DNA of 64,000 bases from Mesostigma viride (lineage: Eukaryota; Streptophyta; Mesostigmatophyceae; Mesostigmatales; Mesostigmataceae), in contig RPFO01000213.1 of assembly GCA_009746045.1 (NCBI GenBank), positions 8,559,814-8,623,813 on the forward strand. The letters run 5' to 3'. The notes beneath the pieces were generated by a model that made no database searches, was not told the origin of the DNA, and was given only the letters and a program-made list of their open reading frames with translations. The stretch's first letter is position 1; the number at the start of each line of letters is the position of its first letter. Positions 57,801 through 62,633 of this stretch are shown here, one piece after another. Both the position numbers and the translations under genes were made by a program.

Positions 57801-58030
57801 CGTGCGTGCAAGTGCGCGTCGCCTTGCGGCTGTGCGGGGCGGTCGAGTACCGCCCAGCGCACTTTGTCGTCTTGCGGCCGGTGGACTTGGACGCGGGCAC
57901 GTGGGAAGAAGTGGACGACGGCCCGGGGCTGTGCGCCCCAGTCATCCGCATCCACCCGCGCATGAACCTCGTCGCCCTGGCCACCAAGACGACGGCGTGC
58001 GCGTACTCCGTGACGGTGCTCGACCGGTGA
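32877..58030 (+). CDS. Giant multi-exon Helitron Rep/helicase gene fused to USP-like protease modules
   Basis: Proposed exons: 32877-33054, 33234-33281, 33468-33644, 33782-33845, 34052-34211, 34358-34657, 34782-34844, 35010-35072, 35236-35598, 35725-35793, 35929-36081, 36264-36476, 36605-36760, 36911-37126, 37277-37432, 37577-37807, 38007-38189, 38357-38443 (or -38407), 38543-38707, 38958-39017, 39368-39814, 40023-40450, 41119-41343, 41489-41686, 45118-46525, 46714-47010, 48930-48977, 49093-50868, 51042-51686, 51855-51932, 52040-52114, 52255-52374, 53483-58030. Every border is GT-AG and every phase fits, so one frame runs from the ATG (context GGAACCATGG) to the stop, about 4,465 residues. 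The core (40-52 kb) is a Helitron transposase: a Cys/His region, HUH-Y2 Rep nuclease and Pif1-type helicase, acting by rolling-circle replication. The N-terminal third and the protease-like C-terminus are unusual. Two or more genes, or captured host exons, remain possible; the join across 52374/53483 is phase-compatible but unproven. Confidence 0.65.
34052..35072 (+). CDS. Exons 5-8: Arg-rich then acidic segment
   Basis: Exon 5 and the first half of exon 6 are strongly basic ([33 protein letters not shown]), suited to nucleic-acid binding or nuclear targeting. The end of exon 6 and exon 7 turn acidic ([21 protein letters not shown]), and exon 8 is basic again ([12 protein letters not shown]). 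All joins are in phase 0 after exon 5. No domain is recognised. Confidence 0.45.
35236..39017 (+). CDS. Exons 9-20: amplified two-exon cassette
   Basis: Short phase-0 exons alternate between two types. Type alpha (35929, 36605, 37277, 38007, 38543; probably the end of 35236) codes a helical segment with an aromatic/Ala start and an E-x-I-x-x-L pattern, e.g. [20 protein letters not shown] and [13 protein letters not shown] with [12 protein letters not shown]. Type beta (36264, 36911, 37577, 38357, perhaps 38958) starts with a charged helix such as [18 protein letters not shown] or LKDALRNWK and ends in a Pro/Ala/Gln-rich tail. I infer tandem duplication of an alpha-beta exon pair. The function is unknown; oligomerisation through helices is possible. 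Confidence 0.5.
38730..38825 (+). pseudogene. Duplicated alpha-exon end, possible alternative exon
   Basis: This region repeats the 3' half of exon 19 (38543-38707) with about 80 percent identity. Within it, a change has created a new acceptor (CTTGCAG ending at 38765) and the donor is kept (GTGAGC at 38826), so 38766-38825 would be a 60-base phase-0 exon. It could be an included exon or a relic. Confidence 0.55.
39368..41686 (+). CDS. Exons 21-24: Helitron N-terminal zinc-finger region
   Basis: Exon 21 (39368-39814) is a charged linker with a repeated [14 protein letters not shown] motif (two copies, 60-bp DNA repeat) and an Arg/Lys nuclear-localisation-like cluster. Exon 22 (40023-40450) holds [13 protein letters not shown]...CC, as found in the zinc-binding region at the start of Helitron transposases. 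It is followed by exon 23 (41119-41343, [13 protein letters not shown] and later FFFLLDK) and exon 24 (41489-41686, [19 protein letters not shown]). Intron phases 0, 2, 2, 2 match across all joins. This part recognises element ends or RNA in better-known Helitrons; that role is assumed here. Confidence 0.6.
40540..40680 (+). repeat. GCTATGC-AAATTTT minisatellite, short block
   Basis: Three to four units of the ~41-base family that dominates 42.6-45.0 kb (CGGAAGCTATGCTGAAATTTT), in the intron between exons 22 and 23. Confidence 0.85.
40795..41005 (+). repeat. CACGCACGCATGCCAGCC minisatellite, block 1
   Basis: About seven units of roughly 28-30 bases, C-rich with a GCATGC core, in the intron between exons 22 and 23. 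Confidence 0.9.
41775..42595 (+). repeat. CACGCACGCATGCCAGCC minisatellite, block 2
   Basis: About 27 units of the same 28-30-base family, interrupted by a unique stretch at 41,895-41,945, inside the long intron between exons 24 and 25. Open frames across it on both strands (Pro/His-rich or Trp/Gly-rich) are artefacts. Confidence 0.92.
42596..45000 (+). repeat. ~41-bp GGGAGCTATGCCAAAATTTT minisatellite with ~658-bp higher-order repeat
   Basis: Units follow the form CACCCTTGTGGCGCGGGAGC plus TATGCCAAAATTTTCTGCAC. The segment beginning GGAGATATGGCAAAATTTTC at 43,333 recurs at 43,991 with almost no change, and similar starts occur at 42,986 and 43,640, showing a higher-order unit of about 658 bases. 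A block of the other family (GCATGCCAGCC) is embedded at 43,295-43,333, 43,953-43,990 and 44,320-44,540. Frames through this array are artefacts; one of them runs into the genuine exon at 45118. Confidence 0.93.
45118..47010 (+). CDS. Exons 25-26: Helitron HUH-Y2 Rep nuclease domain
   Basis: Motifs appear in the Helitron order: [14 protein letters not shown] (motif 1, near 45,715-45,750), [15 protein letters not shown] with the HUH pair (codons for GLPHAHV at 45914-45934), [43 protein letters not shown], then YLNKYINKG with the two catalytic tyrosines (codons at 46433 and 46445). Exon 26 continues with [11 protein letters not shown] and [12 protein letters not shown], also typical. All catalytic residues are present, so the nuclease looks intact. 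It cuts one strand at element ends and forms 5'-phosphotyrosine links. The preceding intron (41687-45117) is full of minisatellite. Confidence 0.88.
47042..48850 (+). repeat. ~185-bp minisatellite array, intron 26/27
   Basis: About ten units containing GATGGACCTGCGAGCCCCCA, TGGACTAGTGTGGGGCATGC, TTTGCATATTTTAGGACC and GGGACCATGGCACCCCCTGG. The last unit ends in a distinct terminal sequence (GGTAGGCAGCCTTCC...GCGTTATTGCATGG, about 48,778-48,850). Confidence 0.93.
48930..51686 (+). CDS. Exons 27-29: Pif1-family helicase domain of Helitron
   Basis: Exon 27 (48 bases) joins to exon 28 giving [15 protein letters not shown] and [20 protein letters not shown], the conserved linker of Helitron transposases. 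Then come Walker A GPAGTGKT (49807-49830), Walker [27 protein letters not shown], and [16 protein letters not shown]. Exon 29 brings [18 protein letters not shown] and [11 protein letters not shown], the last SF1B motifs. No motif is missing. The helicase unwinds the displaced strand during rolling-circle transposition. The tail of exon 29 is acidic with [18 protein letters not shown]. The large antisense frame over this exon is a composition shadow. Confidence 0.9.
51668..51726 (+). repeat. Tandem 29-bp duplication across a splice donor
   Basis: TGACTGTGAGGATATGGTAA plus GCATATGC occurs twice in direct succession, so the end of exon 29 and its GTAAGC donor are present in two copies. Use of the second donor would add codons that include an in-frame TGA, so the first donor is preferred. 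Confidence 0.85.
51855..52374 (+). CDS. Exons 30-32: acidic linker
   Basis: Three small phase-0 exons (51855-51932, 52040-52114, 52255-52374) encode very acidic sequence ([39 protein letters not shown]) ending in [10 protein letters not shown]. They connect the helicase to the last exon, which itself begins with [12 protein letters not shown]. The matching acidity on both sides of the 1.1-kb intron supports continuity. Confidence 0.6.
52440..53420 (+). repeat. ~185-bp minisatellite array, intron 32/33
   Basis: About five units of the same family as 47,042-48,850, in the same orientation, ending in the same terminal sequence (about 53,349-53,420). It lies inside the intron joining the helicase part to the USP-like exon. 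Confidence 0.93.
53483..58030 (+). CDS. Exon 33: four USP-like (C19-type) cysteine protease modules
   Basis: This is a 1,515-codon last exon. Module A1 (about 53860-54670): [17 protein letters not shown], ending VLVCMYAV; no catalytic residues. Module B1 (54820-55765): Cys box [17 protein letters not shown], zinc-like CGLCQQKDC, His box TGGHFVLL then WEVVDG. Module A2 (55850-56765): [25 protein letters not shown]; no catalytic residues. Module B2 (57090-58030): [30 protein letters not shown] and [10 protein letters not shown] Cys box followed by a CxxC pair and then His and Asp boxes is the layout of ubiquitin-specific proteases, which remove ubiquitin or similar modifiers. B1 and B2 look potentially active and A1 and A2 look degenerate. 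The A-B pair was duplicated. The family call is by motif only. Confidence 0.6.
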   Translation, partial: AAMVFSSDEEEDVGDNDASRDSERGPADGRETTVDAAPGGPVPAVAGQVPAGTHGDAAPHAAAAAGVPGDPILGTADPADPTLVGTAREHGRDVEGLLTHVRGVLAACRALLPRLQGVPLGAPPRRDPVEALYAKLCASRARGELGGQDRLRFDGGRDGLAGFGAASLAPAEFAMTLLLWSREHVGGSPPLLVSDECEQLRGLLGGDGDVADVVRRLLAHADAHTLVERTPCCVDARCEAAADESALDLVDLGAGEGTLAERMAALLRRGRPDGACVDCGEPGASRGRHLDGGFPASVLFHVAGGADLRACGGGCLPSSLDVRVVDGPRGQEVAAVARLRGFVQVRAGSGLVFCRAVDGEASRFRVVDALTGGVTVETLRLDDLEQPVLVCMYAVTAAEDPARTRESWPSQAATSPGAAGERAATAERRREEDATAPAAAQVAPCQERTGCGACAMFDRLMASHGHVRLCADRTRTFSWRDNCCHMNAALEFVCELLLLLQTPAVSGLRFLTCCAAGEPHDWGCELGLELLRCVLGVAQGRGREMDARRDAVLRVLDRHLPGRVAADPDDAYDNMRMLMQHVAAGGPRCGERTCELGVRSDDGPVELPLLVIDCHDEWDVATRLASVCREYAPDVPVACGLCQQKDCVALRHYDELPRVLPFGRLNQLPPGAYRGAGLPETMQLTLSVGPARRQVRVTARLRAVVEHTGGHFVLLRRRRAGARWEVVDGLAKLDGVSHRDHVDLARLARLTDACCYVLDEQPGATPALDEMDCDDGVAAHTLVGDSESAVVRECWQDFVHLQDACEGLALRQRSDVAFKGPLSAPLELLYAVLCRCQAQSAARDLRCVTFDRAGQVGGAGDVGARFALALLMAVWQRAQGTQQHVDAASGELERALAAFERRGDDGSLLFSLELMLSHVDAPRLVERGPWCVACGQPVGTVVETELPLVDLARTTGGLTHLIAAAVKERVSTGECAACGFACCQSLRRLHGRLPACLVFRAADEAVLSAGRVPPDRFSDWLALGDDHEIEVDLRLCGFVQRTSGDRLSFWQRACDTPDGWWVSDGTGPARRRRDRDLAGGAATEMVYAYEVAAAAGAAYYDEDLGDAADAPLDAPAPQEAERAPRSPVVVDGDGQDERASHAAPVRPIDVSRDDDVAIDTESLTRPLAAAPRDDDCVRTGEGQDTTPFAFRPRRAAQQQPLVADCHRFVTFLQQNGGATLPPNPRGSYKWGENSCPTDAALGLLYLALAVTKEGLRLLTCHRADESHGDACALGLLLLFCMHASRTGNVSIMTRAREAVRPRLDASLGRARGAMDSVTSTAAGLLRYVDGVVPRQGDFACRAPFPVDGRLVDVNKFTLSPWEADRMDIDERIAAACTQERMGARPPCHHCGSPRCVPRRYFDRVPPVLVFLNVSSHLPLINYVGSGLPKTLEMTLYIGRACVQVRVALRLCGAVEYRPAHFVVLRPVDLDAGTWEEVDDGPGLCAPVIRIHPRMNLVALATKTTACAYSVTVLDR

Positions 58031-58600
58031 ACACCGGGGGCAGGCGGGGGGGGGGGGGGGGGAGCGTGGATGCAACTCGTCACGCGGGAGTTGCGTGCAG
58101 GGGGGGCCAAGTCACCTGCCGTGCCCGGCATCTAGCGCGGATCGCGACGGTTTGTATGGCTGCACGGCTGACACGTTCGCACGTTCAAGAGCACGCAGCA
58201 CGGTGAGTTCATCCTGTTGCGACCGTCCCAATCACCTTATAGTGCGTGAAGGTGCAGCCTGCCTTGCGCAGACTAGAACGCAACCGCATTGCACCGCGCT
58301 CCATTCCAGGTACGTGCCCGTGTCCCAGTATCATAGTCCTCGCACTGACGTTGTGTGCAGCAGCTTGCACTTCTACTCGATGCTAACACGCGGTCTGCTC
58401 AGCTTGCCCTTCTACTCGATTGCCGGTGCTGACCTCCCGTGAGGCAGGGTGAAGGCACATTGCAATCGCCGTCGGGGACGAGCTCGCGTGGATGCAACTC
58501 GGAGGAACGCAACCACATTGCAGCGCGCTCCATTCCAGGTATGTCCCGGTGTCCCAGTATCACAGTCCCTCAGGCTGCGTCCCTCACGCTCCACACACCT
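58031..58600 (+). repeat. 3' flank of the Helitron gene with poly-G and direct repeats
   Basis: A G-run lies at about 58,045-58,062 just after the stop. The landmark GTGGATGCAACTCG occurs at about 58,067 and 58,487, and GCGCTCCATTCCAGGTA occurs at about 58,298 and 58,525. A weaker third copy of the CTTCTACTCGAT...GCTGACC part is near 59,515-59,560. The element's 3' end (hairpin plus CTRR) should be sought here but I could not fix it. Confidence 0.6.
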
Positions 58601-59230
58601 TGGCAGCCCCCACACCGATAGGCCCCCATTCCCACGCACGCATGGCAGCCCCCCACACACCCGGCGCATGCGTGCCAGCCCGCCACCATTCCCACGCACG
58701 CATGCTAGCCCCCCACACACACACGCACGCATGCCAGCCCCACCCCCAAGCCACCCATGTATGGCAGCTCCTGCCCACACCCACGCACATTCCCAGCGCC
58801 AACACAAACCCACGCACGTATACCAGCCTCCTTCCCCCACCACGCATGCATGGCAGCTCCACCCCACACCCACGCACGCATGCCTCCCCCCCCACACACC
58901 CAGCCGCTGCCTGCTAGCAAGTACGTTGTGCTTGCATGTGGCTGCCTGCCGCATCCCCCTACCCACGCCACTAGGCTCACGGCTCACGGTGCATGTCTCA
59001 TGCCCCATTTCGAGCTAATGACGTAACATGTTCACACGTGGCTGCCTGTCCTTCATGACCCATGCCCCACGTCGCAAGGCTCATCGCTTGTGGCTCATAC
59101 TCCATGCTTGCCTATCCACACCCACGCACGCATGCCAGCTCCGCCCCACACCCACGGATGCATGCCAGGACCCCGCCAACCCACGCACGCATGGCATCCA
59201 CGCATTCCCACTCCCCCCGACACTGACGCA
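58600..59230 (+). repeat. CACGCACGCATGCCAGCC minisatellite, downstream blocks
   Basis: About 12 units at 58,625-58,900 and about three at 59,118-59,200 belong to the same 28-30-base family as the introns at 40.8-42.6 kb, but here lie outside the coding chain. Confidence 0.88.
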
Positions 59231-60545
59231 CATTATCGCTCCTCATCACTTGCCTAAGTCCCCGCTCGCTGCTTTGCACCCTCAAGTGGTTTATCACGCC
59301 TTCCCGCAGTACCCCTGATTGACGGCTTGCCCCTATTCACGTGCATGTGGCTGCCCGCCTGATTGCCGCATCCCCCAACCCCATGCCCCAAGGCTCATGG
59401 CTCATGCCAGCATGTCATGTGTCCCTTGCCGCTCGCCCGCCATCCTACTCGTGCGGCATACCCTTGCAACATCCCACCTACTACAGTGTCATCGACTTTC
59501 AATGCATGTTATATCGCAGTCTGCTCAGGTTGCCCTTTTACTCCATTGCCTGTGCTGACCCCTCCCCCGCACAGAAATGGCGACAGCCGAGGTCGCTATG
59601 CCAGCCATGCGCACTACGGCCGCTCCATGTGATGGTTGTCACGGAGAAATCAATTAATAAAAAAAAAATTCCCATACAATTATGGCCATACAATTGTGCA
59701 TGTGCAAACGATAGCAAATCTCAAATCTGGCTGTCGCAGCGCGGATCATTTTATTACAATTTATTATTTTGGTTCATGTAAGAAATTATTCTGGCAATTA
59801 TTCTGGTCATGAAATAAATTTCATGTGTTTGCACAGATACCATAATCATGTCTAACATTATTGTAGTGTGCTGGTCAAAACCCCAAGACAATTAAGTGGC
59901 AGAGGATGAGCGTCAACTTGATTTTGTTGTGTGGGGGGCTCGCATACTTCCGTGGGTTTCTGGGCTGGCTGGCATGCATGCGTGCCTGTGGGGGCGGGGG
60001 CTGGTTTTTTTTAGTATGTTAAAATCCAGGGTTTATATTTTTAATAAACCCTTGAATCTTTATTTCCGCTTTATTTCTTGTTGTTTCGTCATAAACTGTT
60101 ACGCTAACTATGTGAGAAGGAACAAGGGATTAATGTGTGATTGTTCCCCATGCTTACCACACATGGATTGCCCCATTCAACACCACATACACTTGCCGTC
60201 CAGGTTTTACATCTCGGCTCGGGTAGCGTCAAATGTGGGCGAGCTGCAACTTCTGATTTGCTGCTCAAATAATGCTTGATTTGAGGACCAGTGCCGCACT
60301 TGGAGCCAGTTCTTATGTAATGCACTATTCATGACTCCAATATGGTATAAAAGCAATCATGTAACTGACACCATGGCACAGGTATGAGGCGTCTTGATGA
60401 TCAACATGTGGAACAGTAACACTTCATTGACAGGCTGGCTTCAATTGCGTGCTTGCTACCATAATTGTTAACTAGTGCCATAGTAGCCTGATAGCAAGAT
60501 CGCGGCTCCGCGGAAGGTGACCACCAATTGCATTCACCAGCATTA
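59231..60545. other. Gene-free, AT-rich stretch
   Basis: No supported gene. AATAAATTT and TTTAATAAACCC strings occur (59,812; 60,040) and may serve as polyadenylation context for neighbouring transcripts. Confidence 0.35.
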
Positions 60546-60555
60546 AATATGGTCA

Positions 60556-60752
60556 TCTTGGCAGCGGGCAGCGGGCTGCGGGCAGCGGGCAGCGGGCAGC
60601 GGGCAGCGGGCAGCGGGCAGCGGGCAGCGCGCAGCGGGCAGCGGGCAGCGGGCAGCGGGCAGCGCGCAGCGGGCAGCGGGCATGCAGCGGGCAGCGCGCA
60701 GCGGGCAGCGCGCAGCGGGCAGCGGGCTGCGGGCAGCGGGCAGCGGGGCGAA
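60556..60752. repeat. (GGGCAGC)n heptanucleotide array
   Basis: About 27 units of a 7-base repeat with GCGCAGC and GGGCTGC variants. The repeat length is not a codon multiple only once per unit, so all frames stay open across it and the resulting Ala/Arg/Cys-rich or Gly/Ser/Gln-rich translations are artefacts. Confidence 0.95.
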
Positions 60753-61000
60753 GTACTGCCACAAAAAGGGACCCTGTTTTGGGCTGGGCGAAGCCAGCGG
60801 GTGCCACTAGTGCTATTGTAAGACAGACCACAATGGCCACCGAGCAGCCCACCCATGCCGTAATGTCATCCCGTCATGTCACGGCATGCCACACACCAAG
60901 CATAATACACGCCATGCAATTAAGCATCTCGACCACCCTACACTCCCGGCTGGCCCATGCCGCCCACACCACCCGTGCCACACAAGGCAAGACAATGTAT

Positions 61001-61684
61001 TCAGTCATCATCCATGCTGTCGTTCTCCTCGTCGCTGGGCTGGCTGGCCTCCTCCACATCCTCCTCGCCCAAGTCACTGTCCTCCAAATCTGCAGCATTG
61101 TAGGAGTGACGCGTGGCAGTTGCCGCCCGCCTCAACTGCTTCCTCCCTCCTCCGAGGGGTGCCGCACGACTTGTGCCAGCTGCCGGGTGCGCTGGCGGCT
61201 GCCCGCGCCTCCCACGAGTCTGCACGCCCCTACCGCCTCGCGTAGAAGGCTCCGCATGTGCGGATGCATCCTCCTCGACCACATCAGGCTCAGCCCCTGC
61301 AGTCTGCCCAGCCGAGCCCTGCCCACGAATTGGCTGCGCTCCTCCTGCTTTTGCAAGCCAAGGTACTTTTCTCTGGCTGCACACCAGACTCGGAAATCCC
61401 GGACTGAGGTGCCGACTGGTCCCATGCAATCCTTTTGGCAGCATGTGCGAATAAGGCTCATGTCAGCGACGATGACGCTGTCCACCAGTTTCTCCGACCG
61501 CACCGTGGCGATGCTCTTTCTCCCTGCTTGCCTGCGTTCGCTACCAAGGCAGCCAGCTGCCCCCGGCTGGTTAGAATCCGTGCCGAGGGAGCCAACATTG
61601 GTGACGCACACGCTACCATCCCTGTCGACAAAGGCTGCTGTCCTGCCGCCGGGGGTGGCTGACCTCGAACAAGAAGACGCCATT
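61001..61684 (-). CDS. Hypothetical protein with acidic tail, frame broken
   Basis: The likely start is the ATG at 61684 (AAAATGGCG), giving a Ser/Gly-rich N-terminus with FVDRDGSVCVTNVGSLG and then SLIRTCCQKDCMGPVGTSV and FRVWCAAREKYLGL. Near 61,330-61,400 the plausible continuation switches to another frame, which carries an Arg/Gly-rich segment and a strongly acidic tail (DLGEEDVEEASQPSDEEN) ending at 61001. A frameshift, a missed intron or an error is needed to join them. The family is not recognised. It neighbours a foldback repeat and could belong to a DNA transposon. Confidence 0.4.
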
Positions 61685-62040
61685 TTCAACGCATGGTGCG
61701 CAGCTGTCAACTGAACGTGGACCTGTCCACATGACAGACTGATAGAGAAACTAGTAGTCAATGCACAACTCCTACAGAAGACTGACCTAATTTCCACACA
61801 TTTACATCAGTTCATCCTCGTAATGCATTACTACCTCGTAACACATTCACAAGCAGTTAGTCGACAGTGGCAAAATGCAGTTGCCGCGGAAGTACGCAGG
61901 TTGGCGTGGGACAAAGCCAACCTGGCAGTGAAGTGTCATGCATAATACGCGGGGAAGCACCTGAGTTAGGCGGGAAGTCGAGTTGGTCGGCGAGCTGACA
62001 GGTTGTTCACCGACTTGCAGGCACCAAATTACGAGATGGT

Positions 62041-62547
62041 CAATTGCCAACCGAGATGTCAAGTTGTCAAACGAGATGTCAAGTTGACAACCGAAGTGCC
62101 TCCTGAACTGTCAACTAGGCAATTGCGCAAAACCGGCCTACCTTCTGAACTGTCAACTTGTAGTACTGTCGATTGCGGCTTTAGACTTTTAGTTGACAGT
62201 TCAGAAGGTAGGCAATTGCGCAAAACCGGCCTACCTTCTGAACTGTCAACTAACAGTCTAAATCGATTGCGGCTTTAGACTTTTAGTTGACAGTTCAGAA
62301 GGTAGGCAATTGCGCAAAACCGACCTACCTTCTGAACTGTCAACTTGTAGTACTGTCGATTGCGGCTTTAGACTTTTAGTTGACAGTTCAGAAGGTAGGC
62401 AATTGCGCAAAACCGACCTACCTTCTGAACTGTCAACTTGTAGTACTGTCGATTGCGGCTTTAGACTTTTAGTTGACAGTTCAGGAGGCACTTCGGTTGT
62501 CAACTTGACATCTCGTTTGACAACTTGACATCTCGGTTGGCAATTGA
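62041..62547. repeat. 507-bp foldback element with 76-bp perfect inverted ends and four internal hairpin units
   Basis: The arms 62041-62116 and 62471-62546 are exact reverse complements, both starting CAATTGCCAACCGAGATGTC from the outside. Between them a ~93-base unit is repeated four times (starts near 62117, 62211, 62303, 62396). Each unit carries an inverted pair CCTTCTGAACTGTCAAC / GTTGACAGTTCAGAAGG. The whole is therefore a palindrome of palindromes. No ORF of note. Confidence 0.92.
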
Positions 62548-62633
62548 AACAGGTTTGCTCAACGGAGGCTGTGAGCGCGGGAGTTCACCCGTAAAACCTT
62601 GTGCCCGCAAGTAGCAAAGCGCATCAACCGGGG

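Noticed and set aside
60543-60856. Cys/Ala/Arg-repeat proteins
   Set aside because: Produced by the 7-base repeat, which keeps all frames open.
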